A stretch of 16,688 nucleotides of DNA from JANXAZ01 sp037446605 (GTDB lineage Bacteria; Pseudomonadota; Alphaproteobacteria; Geminicoccales; Geminicoccaceae): positions 1 through 16,688 of the forward strand of contig JBBIIE010000069.1 in NCBI GenBank assembly GCA_037446605.1, read 5' to 3'. Under the pieces are notes generated by a model, which made no database searches, had not been told where the DNA came from, and saw only the letters and a list, made by a program, of their open reading frames with translations. The translations under genes and the position numbers were made by a program. This document shows, in pieces, positions 1-6,582 of this stretch. The first letter of the stretch is position 1, and every line of letters starts with the position of its first letter.

Positions 1-136
1 TCCAGAGCCCGGGCTCGGGGCCGAGCGCCGCTGCGGCCGCCCGCTCGTCCGGCAGGAGCACCGGCCAGGCCCGAGCCGGCAGGGCGAACGCGGCCGAGGC
101 GAGCGCGAGGAGACGGCGCCGATCGAGCGGGGGCAT
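1..136 (-). CDS. Exported protein of unknown function, N-terminal fragment
   Basis: Only the first 45 codons lie in the window; the gene runs off the left edge. The sequence begins MPPLDRRRLLALASAAFALP and continues ARAWPVLLPDERAAAAALG. It has the three parts of a signal peptide: an arginine cluster (RRR at residues 6-8), a hydrophobic stretch (residues 9-19) and an Ala-Arg-Ala site after which cleavage would leave a mature end starting near Trp24. The RRRLL motif is a weak match to a Tat signal, so Sec or Tat export are both possible. No clear Shine-Dalgarno sequence precedes the ATG. It lies downstream of the RTX1 gene on the same strand but behind a strong terminator, so it is probably transcribed separately. 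No function can be read from this fragment. Confidence 0.6.
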   Translation of the reverse strand, partial: MPPLDRRRLLALASAAFALPARAWPVLLPDERAAAAALGPEPGLW

Positions 137-160
137 GTGCACGAGCTGTGTGCCCGCGCG

Positions 161-193
161 CCGAAAAGCAAGACGGGCCCCGAAGGGCCCGTC
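161..193 (-). terminator. Rho-independent terminator of RTX1 gene (UUCG tetraloop)
   Basis: A perfect 9-bp inverted repeat, GACGGGCCC at 172-180 and GGGCCCGTC at 185-193, closes a 4-nt loop. Read on the minus strand the loop is TTCG, the very stable cUUCGg type, and the stem is followed by TTGCTTTT. It begins 27 nt past the RTX1 stop codon. The T-rich tail is present only in the minus direction, so it should terminate RTX1 transcription rather than act both ways. Confidence 0.8.
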
Positions 194-220
194 CGTCGCG
201 AGACGCGGGATCGGCTCGGC

Positions 221-1003
221 TCAGCCGAAGCCGTTGTCGGTCACGTCACCGGAGTCGAGCACCACGCCCTTGCCGACCACGATCGTGGTGACGTCGATCT
301 TGGCGGTGCCACCGGCCGCGGCACCCAGGTCGATCTTGACGTTCTTGCCCTTGGCCGTGACGAAGTCGTCGGCACTCGTGAGCTGGCCGTCGCCGTCGGT
401 GTCCAGATCGTCGAAGGTCAGGCCGAGATTGCCGACGTCCAGCACGTCCTCACCCTGGACGAGGTCGCGGACCTGGTCCTTGCCGCGGCCGAGATAGAAG
501 GTGTCGCTCCCGGCGCCGCCGGTCATCTTGTCGTTGCCGCCGATGCTCGCGCCGAGCGCCACGCCGAAGTCGCCGAAGAGGCTGTCGTCCCCGGCACCGC
601 CGTCGATCGTGTCGTTGCCGCCCCTGGGGCTGCCCGACAGGCTGAACGCGTCGCCGAAGATGAAGTCGTCGCCGTCGTCGCCGAACAGCTTGTCGTTGCC
701 GCCGATGGCGCCGTCCTGCATCGTCTGCCCGTCGCCCTGGATGCTGTCGTCGCCGGCACCGCCGCGGATGGTGTCGTTGCCGCCGCGGGCACCGGAGGCG
801 AGCACGCCCTCGCCGAACGGCGCGGTTGTGTCGTCCTGATCGCCGGCATCCCCGTAGAGGATGTCGTTGCCGAGCCCGCCGGTGATCTGGTCGTTGCCGC
901 CCTTCTCGCCGGTCGCGAGGTTGAGCGCATCGCCGACGACGACGTCGTCGTCCTCGGTTCCATTGAGCTTGTCGTTCTTCGCGGTACCCGTCTGGCCTGC
1001 CAT
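221..1003 (-). CDS. RTX-type (hemolysin-type) calcium-binding protein, RTX1
   Basis: A 260-residue acidic, glycine/aspartate-rich protein. Residues 18-172 carry glycine-rich nonapeptides (GGNDxIxGG followed by GDDxIxGD), which fold into a calcium-filled beta-roll in known RTX proteins. GGND blocks begin at residues 35, 74, 101, 128 and 155; the last four are exactly 27 residues apart, with a nine-residue non-RTX spacer in each period. Residues 166-190 resemble the capping region before a type I secretion signal (SDTFYLG, then GEDVLDVG). Residues 201-212 form a canonical EF-hand loop, DTDGDGQLTSAD, a second kind of calcium site. No N-terminal signal peptide is seen, so type I export is likely, although no exporter genes are in the window. 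The start is chosen at MAGQ because GGAGAG lies about 6 nt upstream; the reading frame is open further upstream but lacks such a site. Role (surface, matrix or extracellular) is unknown. Confidence 0.85.
   Translation of the reverse strand: MAGQTGTAKNDKLNGTEDDDVVVGDALNLATGEKGGNDQITGGLGNDILYGDAGDQDDTTAPFGEGVLASGARGGNDTIRGGAGDDSIQGDGQTMQDGAIGGNDKLFGDDGDDFIFGDAFSLSGSPRGGNDTIDGGAGDDSLFGDFGVALGASIGGNDKMTGGAGSDTFYLGRGKDQVRDLVQGEDVLDVGNLGLTFDDLDTDGDGQLTSADDFVTAKGKNVKIDLGAAAGGTAKIDVTTIVVGKGVVLDSGDVTDNGFG
488..901 (-). repeat. RTX repeat block of RTX1 (27-residue / 81-bp period)
   Basis: Codons 35-172 of RTX1. Each period is nonapeptide GGNDxIxGG, nonapeptide xGDDxIxGD, then nine residues without the RTX pattern (for example GQTMQDGAI, AFSLSGSPR, FGVALGASI). 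The first spacer is longer, 21 residues, ending LASGAR. At DNA level the units are 81 bp but diverged, so they are maintained as protein repeats rather than as recent tandem duplications. Confidence 0.85.
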
Positions 1004-1084
1004 CCAAGCTCTCCATGCTGGCGCCCGGCCGGGACACCCGTCGGGCCACATCCGTGCCACCCGTCAGGGCGCAACTGCCGCAGC

Positions 1085-1113
1085 ACGTAGCGTGGCGGTA
1101 GCTGCAGGGTCAA
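1085..1113 (-). promoter_or_regulatory. Possible sigma-70-type promoter of RTX1
   Basis: On the minus strand TTGACC (1113-1108) is followed after 17 nt by CTACGT (1090-1085), placing a start near 1078 and leaving a leader of about 75 nt before the RTX1 ATG. A relatively AT-rich stretch (about 1125-1155) lies just upstream of the -35 box, as an UP element would. The -10 match is poor, so this is tentative. Confidence 0.3.
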
Positions 1114-1181
1114 GGAAGGGGTCGATTAACGATTGCCAACATCATTCCCGAGTATGGCGCCCCGGCAACCATGAGGTTCGA

Positions 1182-1394
1182 TCAGCTCGGCCGACCGCGC
1201 GGAACCCGGGCGATCGATGCATCCGGGTGACGCTGCACCAGCCGCGCGAGCTGCTCCGGATCGTCGACCAGGCGGCACACCCCGGGCGTCGCCACCCGCC
1301 ACAATGGGTCGGTCCCACCCGCCCGCGCCGACGGCACCGCCAGCGGCGCCCGACCCCTTTCCCGGCCCGGCCTCGACGGCAGGTTGCTGGTCAT
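1182..1394 (-). CDS. Small uncharacterised protein (70 aa)
   Basis: The start ATG is preceded by a strong GGAGGAGG ribosome binding site about 6 nt away, which is the main reason to call this gene. The reading frame has the high third-position GC of its neighbours. The N-terminal 30 residues are rich in Arg, Pro and Gly and look disordered. Residues 32-67 are more protein-like, with WRVATPGVC followed by an amphipathic stretch LVDDPEQLARLVQRHPDA. One cysteine (Cys40) is present; there is no signal peptide or membrane segment. An in-frame ATG 11 codons upstream (1427) has no ribosome binding site. It sits 107 nt after the MFS gene and 178 nt before RTX1, all on one strand. I do not recognise a family. 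Confidence 0.5.
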   Translation of the reverse strand: MTSNLPSRPGRERGRAPLAVPSARAGGTDPLWRVATPGVCRLVDDPEQLARLVQRHPDASIARVPRGRPS

Positions 1395-1501
1395 CGACGT
1401 CCTCCTCCCGAACCACTTCCCCGACATCGTTCGGGTAGCCGAGGCCCGCGCCCGGCGGCTGTTACCCGGATCACACAGTGGCGCGAGCCAAGCCCGCCCG
1501 A

Positions 1502-2719
1502 TCAGCCCCGGCGCGTCCTGGCCCGGGCGAGCACCACCACCGAGGCGACCAGGACGAGCGGCATGCCGGCCAGGAGGCCGAGCGGCGCGCCGTCGGCGAG
1601 CAGCGCGACGAGGCCGGCGAAGCAGCCGGGCAGCACCGTCTGCAGCACGCCCACCACCCCCGCGGCCGAGCCGGCGATGCTCCCGTGCGGCTGCAGCGCC
1701 AGCGCGCCGGCGTTGGCGGCGACCAGCCCGAAGGCGAGGAAGAAGAGCGCCAGGCCCGGCAGGATCGCGCGCGGCCCGTCGAGCCCGGCCAGGTGCAGGG
1801 CGAGGTTGGCGAGCGTGGCGAGCAGGCCGAGCCCGAGGCCGAGCGCGATGGTCCGCTCGAGCCTGAGCCGCCGAGCGAGCCGGGCGTTCAAGAGGCTGCC
1901 GGCGGCGGCCGCGGCACCGACGAGTGCGAACACCAGCGCGAAGCCGCGCGGCCCGAGCCCGTAACGGGTCATGAACAGCGCCGGCGCGCTCACGAGGTAG
2001 AGGACGAGTGCCGAGAGTGCCAGCACGCCGATCGCAACGAACGGCCGCGAGCGCGGCTCGGCCAGCACCGCACGCCAGGTGGCGGCGATCCGGGCCGGGC
2101 GCAGGGCCGTCGGGTCGGGTGCGCGGAGCGTCTCCTCGAGGCCCGCCGCCACGACCAGCAGCAGGACCGCGCCATAGGCCGCGAGCGCCACGAAGATCCA
2201 GCGCCAGGAGGCCGCCTCGAGGATCAGGGCGCCGGCCGAGGGTGCGAGGATCGGCGCCAGCACGAACACCGCCATGGCGAGCGAGAGCACGCGCGCCATC
2301 TCGGCGCCCTCGAAGCGGTCGCGCACGATCGCCCGGCCGAGCACCGGGCCGACCGAGGCGGCGAACCCCTGCAGGAGGCGGAGCGCCAGCAGCGCCTCGA
2401 TCGTCGGGGCGAGGGCGCAGGCGAGCGAGGCGAGCAGGTAGAGGGCGATGCCGGCGAGCAGCACCGGCCGGCGCCCGTGCCGGTCGGCGAGCGGCCCGGC
2501 CAGAGCCTGGCCGGCGGCGAAGCCCACGAAGAAGGCCGTGACGGTGAGCTGGGCGGCCGGCAGGGCGCTGCCGAACTCGGCCGCCGTGGCCGGCACCGCC
2601 GGCAGGTTGATGTCGATCGAGGCGGCCGACATGGTCATGAGCCCGGCCACCAGGAGCACGAAGCCGCGTCCGGCGCGGGGATGGGGCGGCGACGGGCTCG
2701 CCGGGCGGATCGTCGGCAC
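1502..2719 (-). CDS. MFS drug-resistance transporter, Bcr/CflA family
   Basis: A 405-residue integral inner-membrane protein with about twelve hydrophobic segments, the normal size for Bcr/CflA proton-coupled drug exporters. Helix 1 (about residues 20-36) is followed by SIDINLPAVP, typical of this family. The loop between helices 2 and 3 carries MFS motif A, GPLADRHGRRPVLL (residues 75-88). LRLLQGFAASVGPVLGRAIVRD matches the helix 4-5 region in pieces (LRLLQGF and GRAIVRD). The GTG start is preferred because AGAAGGGG lies 5-7 nt upstream and it removes a long non-hydrophobic extension; in-frame ATGs exist further upstream (up to 2836) but would overlap the divergent promoter and the next gene. 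Substrate is unknown; bicyclomycin, chloramphenicol and sulfonamides are exported by known members. It is divergent from the DUF533 gene. Confidence 0.88.
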   Translation of the reverse strand: MPTIRPASPSPPHPRAGRGFVLLVAGLMTMSAASIDINLPAVPATAAEFGSALPAAQLTVTAFFVGFAAGQALAGPLADRHGRRPVLLAGIALYLLASLACALAPTIEALLALRLLQGFAASVGPVLGRAIVRDRFEGAEMARVLSLAMAVFVLAPILAPSAGALILEAASWRWIFVALAAYGAVLLLVVAAGLEETLRAPDPTALRPARIAATWRAVLAEPRSRPFVAIGVLALSALVLYLVSAPALFMTRYGLGPRGFALVFALVGAAAAAGSLLNARLARRLRLERTIALGLGLGLLATLANLALHLAGLDGPRAILPGLALFFLAFGLVAANAGALALQPHGSIAGSAAGVVGVLQTVLPGCFAGLVALLADGAPLGLLAGMPLVLVASVVVLARARTRRG

Positions 2720-2766
2720 TTCGGCCCCTTCTGCGGCACCGTCCGCGGAATTCGCCCGCGCCGCGC

Positions 2767-2796
2767 TTGACGCCCGCTGCCCGGAGCACATCCTAC
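2767..2796 (+). promoter_or_regulatory. Possible promoter of the DUF533 gene
   Basis: CTTGACG at 2766-2772 supplies a good -35 box (TTGACG). Suitably spaced behind it is CATCCT (2789-2794, 16 nt) or TCCTAC (2791-2796, 18 nt), both weak -10 boxes. This would place the start about 20 nt before the ATG at 2823. The same 103-bp gap must also hold the MFS promoter on the other strand. Confidence 0.3.
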
Positions 2797-2822
2797 CTTC
2801 CCGAGGCAAGGGAGAACGCCCC

Positions 2823-3623
2823 ATGTTCGACGCCAAGCGGCTGCTCGACTCGCTCGTGCAGGCCGGGATGACCCGGTCGACCGGATCGCGCCTGGAGAAC
2901 GCGATCGGCCCGCAGGGTCTTGGCGGCCCGGCGGGTGGCGGTGGCCTGCTCGATCAGCTCGGCCAGATGCTCGGCACCGCGCAGGGCGGCGCGGGTGGTG
3001 GCGCGGGCGGCCTGGGTGGCCTGCTGGGCCAGGTGATGGGCGGCCTGCAGCAGTCGGCGGGCCGGGCCGGTGAAGCGATTCGGAGCAACGATCCCGTGAC
3101 CGTGGGTGGGCTCGGGGCGGTCGTGGGCGCGCTTTTGGGCGGGCGCGGCGGGGCCGTCGGCGGGGGCGCGCTGGCGCTCCTCGGCAGCCTCGCCTATTCG
3201 GCGCTCAAGGGCACGGGCGAGGCGCAGGCGGCCGCCGCCGCGCCGCCTGCGGACGAGCTCGAGCATCTCACCTCCGACGACACGGCGGTGCTCCTGATCC
3301 GTGCCATGATCACCGCGGCCAAGGCCGACGGCCGGATCGACCGCGCCGAGATCGAGCGGATCGCGGGCAAGCTCGCCGAGATCGGTGCGGACGCCGAGGC
3401 GCAGCGCTGGGTGATGGCGGAGATGCAGGCCCCGGCCGACGTCGCGGCCCTCGTGGCGCAGGTCCGAGGTCCCGAGGTCGCGGCCGAGGTCTACGCCGCC
3501 TCGCTCCTCGCCATCGAGGTCGACACCCCGGCCGAGCGAGCCTACCTCGACGATCTCGCCGCCCGCCTGCAGCTGCCGCCCCAGGCCGTCGCCCAGATCC
3601 ACCGGGCGCTCGGCTTGGCCTGA
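2823..3623 (+). CDS. DUF533 / TerB-like membrane-associated protein (YebE-like)
   Basis: A 266-residue protein with three parts. Residues 1-20 are a short helix (FDAKRLLDSLVQAG). Residues 29-75 are a very glycine-rich low-complexity linker. Residues 93-128 are a Gly/Ala/Leu-rich hydrophobic stretch ending LALLGSLAYSALKG, probably one or two membrane passes. Residues 150-266 are a helical domain with the TerB-like features AMITAAKADGRIDRAE and YAASLLAIEVDTPAERAYL, whose conserved acidic residues match the tellurite-resistance TerB fold. This is the layout of the DUF533 family, which includes E. coli YebE, an inner-membrane protein of unclear function linked to envelope stress. The ATG is preceded by GGGAGAA 7-9 nt upstream. 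Tellurite resistance itself should not be assumed; no other ter genes are present. It stands alone, converging on the TRAP operon with only 25 bp between. Confidence 0.85.
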   Translation: MFDAKRLLDSLVQAGMTRSTGSRLENAIGPQGLGGPAGGGGLLDQLGQMLGTAQGGAGGGAGGLGGLLGQVMGGLQQSAGRAGEAIRSNDPVTVGGLGAVVGALLGGRGGAVGGGALALLGSLAYSALKGTGEAQAAAAAPPADELEHLTSDDTAVLLIRAMITAAKADGRIDRAEIERIAGKLAEIGADAEAQRWVMAEMQAPADVAALVAQVRGPEVAAEVYAASLLAIEVDTPAERAYLDDLAARLQLPPQAVAQIHRALGLA

Positions 3624-3648
3624 GCAGTCGCCCCGATCCGGCTCGGGC

Positions 3649-4974
3649 TCAGCGCAGGAACTCGGGCGAGATCAGGCGCGGCAGGAAGAGCACGATCTCG
3701 GGGAAGGCGATCAGCGCCACGAGCACCGCGAGCATGGGCGCGAGCAGGATCGCCACGTCCTTCAACGCCTCGACCACCCGGATCCCGGCGACGTGGCAGG
3801 CGATCATGAGGCAGAGCCCGTAGGGCGGGGTGACGAGCCCGAAGGCGAGGCTCACGATGCCGATGATCGCGAAATGCACCGGATCCATGCCCACACTCTG
3901 GGCGAGCGGCTGGAGGATCGTGCCGACGATGATGATCGCCGGGATCGCATCCAGGAAGAGACCCACGACGAGGAAAGCGGCAGCGATGAAGAGGCCCGTC
4001 GCGGTGAAGCCCATCCCCCAGCTCGTCACCCCTTCGAGCAGGATCCTGGGGATCTGGTAATAGGCCAGGAGCCAGCCGAAGGCCGAGGCCGTGCCGACGC
4101 AGAAGAGCGCCACCGAGGCGAGCCGGCCGGTGTCGAGCAGCGCCCGGTGCAGGCCCGCGAGGTCCATCTCGCGGTAGACGAAGACCGAGAGCACCGTGGC
4201 GTAGAGGACGGCGATGCAGGCGCTCTCGGTCGCGGTGAACCAGCCGAAGATCTTGCCGCCGATGATGATCAGGGGTGTGGTGAGCGCCGGCACCGAGCGG
4301 ACGAGCGCCCGGGCGAGCCCGCCCCAGGAGGCGCGCGCGTCGGTCGGGTAGCCGCGCAGGATCGCGAGACCGTGCACCGTGGCGAGCTGCGTCAGGCCCA
4401 GAAGCAGCCCCGGAACGATGCCCGCGAGGAAGAGGGCCCCGATCGAGGTCGTGAGGATCCCACCCCAGACGATCATCAGGATCGACGGTGGGATGATCAC
4501 CGCGAGCACGGCCGAAACCGCGGTGATCGCGGCCGAGAAGGCCGGCCCGTAGCCCTCCTTGACCTGGGCCGGGATCAACAGCCGCGAGGTCGAGGCGGCA
4601 TCGGCGGTCGAGCTCCCCGAGATCCCGGCGAAGAGGATCGAGAGCACGACGTTGACCTGGGCGAGCCCGCCCGGGCGGTGGCCGACCATGGTCTTGGCGA
4701 GCCGTACCAGCCGCTCGGTGATGCCGCCCACGTTCATGAGGTTGGCGGTCAAGAGGAAGAACGGGACGGCCAGGAGGATGAAGCTGTTGTAGGCGTTGAA
4801 GGTCTCCTGGACGAGCACGAAGGGCGAGAGCCTGGGCTCGATCAGGAGTGGCGGCAGGCAGGCCAGGGCGAGGGCGAAGGCGACCGGCACGCGCAGCACG
4901 AGGAGCGCGAAGAAGACGCCGAAGAGGAGGATCGCGGCCTCGCCCGGCGAGAGGACCGCGGCACCCGGGATCAC
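3649..4974 (-). CDS. dctM: TRAP transporter large permease subunit DctM
   Basis: A 441-residue polytopic inner-membrane protein of the ion-transporter-like superfamily, the subunit that moves the substrate using a sodium or proton gradient. The whole length is hydrophobic helices. It contains the DctM signature GISGSSTADAAS, the VIIPPSILMIVWG segment and a C-terminal FGLVTPPYGLCLMI repeat half. The GTG start overlaps the dctQ stop codon in a GTGA arrangement, so translation is coupled and the two subunits should be made together. The longer open frame upstream (to 5139) lies inside dctQ and encodes arginine-rich shadow sequence. It is the last gene of the dctPQM operon. Length is typical of the family (about 425-440). 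Confidence 0.95.
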   Translation of the reverse strand: MIPGAAVLSPGEAAILLFGVFFALLVLRVPVAFALALACLPPLLIEPRLSPFVLVQETFNAYNSFILLAVPFFLLTANLMNVGGITERLVRLAKTMVGHRPGGLAQVNVVLSILFAGISGSSTADAASTSRLLIPAQVKEGYGPAFSAAITAVSAVLAVIIPPSILMIVWGGILTTSIGALFLAGIVPGLLLGLTQLATVHGLAILRGYPTDARASWGGLARALVRSVPALTTPLIIIGGKIFGWFTATESACIAVLYATVLSVFVYREMDLAGLHRALLDTGRLASVALFCVGTASAFGWLLAYYQIPRILLEGVTSWGMGFTATGLFIAAAFLVVGLFLDAIPAIIIVGTILQPLAQSVGMDPVHFAIIGIVSLAFGLVTPPYGLCLMIACHVAGIRVVEALKDVAILLAPMLAVLVALIAFPEIVLFLPRLISPEFLR

Positions 4975-5474
4975 GCGGCCCCCCCGCGCAGGATCCGCAG
5001 ATCCTCGAGCACGCGCTCGAGGAGGAAGAGGAACCAGACGAGCCCGGCGATCGGCCAGGCCATGTGGATCAGCCAGAGGGGCAGCTCGGCGAGCTCGCTG
5101 ATCCGGTAGAAGGCCCCCTCGGTGAACCGCCAGCCCCACCAGACGAATACCGCGGCCAGGACCGCGATCGCCAGATCGGCCAGGAGATCGAGGAGCGCCT
5201 GCCGGCGGGCACCACCGGGCGGCCAGAGGTCGACCAACAGATGGGTCCCCTCGCGCACGCCCAGCATGGCCCCGAGCATGATGGCCCAGACGAACAGGAA
5301 GCGGGCCATCTCCTCGGTCCAGATGTAGGAGGGGATGAGCGCCGTGTAGCGCGAGAAGATCTGCAGGCTCACCGGGATCACGAGCACGGCGACCGCCACG
5401 ACGATGAGCGCGCGCAGGATCGAAGCGAGCGCGTCGTTGAGCACCGTCAACGGCCCGCGTCGGCCGTCGCTCAT
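4971..5474 (-). CDS. dctQ: TRAP transporter small permease subunit DctQ
   Basis: A 167-residue protein with four predicted membrane helices, as expected for DctQ, which holds DctM and the binding-protein complex together. The conserved region is clear: IPSYIWTEEMARFLFVWAI followed by LGVREGTHLLVDL. The ATG (MSDGRRG) is preceded by GGGAGGGA at about 6 nt; an in-frame ATG 14 codons earlier lies within the stem-loop region and has no such site. It ends with a 4-bp overlap with dctM and is 58 nt downstream of dctP, the gap holding a strong hairpin. Confidence 0.94.
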   Translation of the reverse strand: MSDGRRGPLTVLNDALASILRALIVVAVAVLVIPVSLQIFSRYTALIPSYIWTEEMARFLFVWAIMLGAMLGVREGTHLLVDLWPPGGARRQALLDLLADLAIAVLAAVFVWWGWRFTEGAFYRISELAELPLWLIHMAWPIAGLVWFLFLLERVLEDLRILRGGAA

Positions 5475-5497
5475 GCCGTCCCTCCCCGCGGATGGTC

Positions 5498-5522
5498 GGG
5501 GCGGTGCGGGTGGCACCGCCCC
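5498..5522 (-). promoter_or_regulatory. Intercistronic stem-loop between dctP and dctQ
   Basis: A perfect 10-bp GC-rich inverted repeat: GGGGCGGTGC at 5498-5507 and GCACCGCCCC at 5513-5522, with a 5-nt loop. It starts 10 nt past the dctP stop and ends just before the dctQ ribosome binding site. There is no T-run, so it is not a classic full terminator. Such hairpins after binding-protein genes are known to shield the upstream mRNA from 3' decay or cause partial termination, giving more binding protein than permease. Confidence 0.6.
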
Positions 5523-5532
5523 CGAAGAGAGC

Positions 5533-6522
5533 TCAGATCGCGTTGATCTTGCCGTAGATGGCGTCCGCCTCGATCTCCTTGGCGTAGGCCGCCATCACCG
5601 GGTCGACCGCCTTCTTCATGGCCTCACGGTCGGCGAACGGCACGCGCTCGAGCTTGCCGGCCTTCTCCATGGCCTCGAGCTTGGCGCCGTCCTCGCTCGA
5701 TTCGACCTCGCGGCCGTAGGTCCCGGCCTCCTTGCCGGCGCGGCGGATCGCCTCCTGCAGGTCCTTGGGCAGATTGGCGAAGGTCTTGGCCGAGAAGCAG
5801 ATCGGCCGGATCGTGATGGCGTGCTGGGTGAGCGCCAGCTTGGGCCCGACCTCGTAGAACTTCATCTGCTCGACACCGGCCGCCTCGTTCTCGCCGGCCT
5901 CGATCACCCCGTTCTGGATGGCGTTGTAGACCTCGTTGTAGGCGATGACGGTGGGCGCCATCCCGGCCGCGGCGAAGGTCCGCGACCAGATCGGCGCGCC
6001 CTGGACGCGGATCTTGAGCCCCTTGATGTCGGCCATGGTCCGAAGTGGCCGGCGGGCGAAGATGTTGCGCACCCCACCGCCGGCATAGCCGATCAGCATG
6101 ACCTGGGCGCGCTTCTCGATCTCCTGCGCCACCGGTGCCAGGAGGTCCGCATCCAGCACCTTGTTCCAATGGGCGAGGTCACGGAACAGGAACGGCGCGT
6201 CGATGAACGGCGCCGCCTTGCTGAACGTCGACATGTGCGCCGGCGAGACGATCGCGTAGTCGACCGCCTGACCCTGCGCCATGTACTCGAAGTACTGCTT
6301 CTCGAGGCCGAGCGCGCTGTTCTTGTGGAGCACGAACTCGATCGGCTTGCCGTAGTACTGCTTCACCAGCTCGGCGAAGCGGGTGAGCGCCTTGGTGAAG
6401 GCGTGGTCGTCGTTGAACTGGACGGCACCGTTCAAGGTGACGGTCTGGGCGGCCGCGCCGCGCAGCACGTAGGGCATCGCGACGGCACCCGCGGCGGTCG
6501 CGAGCAGACGACGACGGAGCAT
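5533..6522 (-). CDS. dctP: TRAP transporter periplasmic solute-binding protein DctP
   Basis: A 329-residue periplasmic protein. Residues 1-25 are a signal peptide (MLRRRLLATAAGAVAMP, then Ala-Ala-Ala near the cleavage site; the twin arginines allow but do not prove Tat export). The mature protein has the DctP layout: an early YFEYMAQGQAVDYAI segment, then GLKIRVQG, whose arginine (about residue 172) normally pairs with the carboxylate of the ligand, then AYNEVYNAIQNGVIEAGENE, the family's helix and strand in the binding cleft. The ATG has GGGGGAGG 5-6 nt upstream. The ligand is probably an organic acid, identity not readable. It is 60 nt downstream of the acyltransferase/JmjC gene on the same strand, so read-through from that gene is possible. 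Confidence 0.93.
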   Translation of the reverse strand: MLRRRLLATAAGAVAMPYVLRGAAAQTVTLNGAVQFNDDHAFTKALTRFAELVKQYYGKPIEFVLHKNSALGLEKQYFEYMAQGQAVDYAIVSPAHMSTFSKAAPFIDAPFLFRDLAHWNKVLDADLLAPVAQEIEKRAQVMLIGYAGGGVRNIFARRPLRTMADIKGLKIRVQGAPIWSRTFAAAGMAPTVIAYNEVYNAIQNGVIEAGENEAAGVEQMKFYEVGPKLALTQHAITIRPICFSAKTFANLPKDLQEAIRRAGKEAGTYGREVESSEDGAKLEAMEKAGKLERVPFADREAMKKAVDPVMAAYAKEIEADAIYGKINAI

Positions 6523-6562
6523 GTGGGCCTCCCCCGCTGCAGCTACACTCGGCCTCGCTCCT

Positions 6563-6580
6563 AGCCCCTGCGACGGGGCT
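6563..6580 (-). terminator. Short hairpin after the acyltransferase/JmjC gene, possible weak terminator
   Basis: AGCCCC (6563-6568) and GGGGCT (6575-6580) form a 6-bp stem with a 6-nt loop two bases past the stop codon of the upstream gene. No T-tract follows on the minus strand, so termination would be weak or Rho-assisted. Confidence 0.3.
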
Positions 6581-6582
6581 TG

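Noticed and set aside
1126..1416. Alternative 96-residue frame over the small orphan gene
   Set aside because: No ribosome site at its ATG, and its Gly/Ala/Arg-rich composition looks like an out-of-frame reading of the 1182-1394 gene.
2823..3623. Annotation as a tellurite-resistance gene
   Set aside because: Only the C-terminal fold is TerB-like; the Gly-rich linker and membrane stretch match DUF533 and no other ter genes are nearby.
3632..3647. Possible bidirectional terminator between the DUF533 gene and dctM
   Set aside because: Only a 5-bp stem (CCCGA/TCGGG) and no T-run on either strand.
3793..5109. Long plus-strand frame opposite dctM
   Set aside because: It is the antisense of membrane-helix codons, giving an implausible Glu/Arg/Asp-rich product, while dctM on the minus strand has full family motifs.
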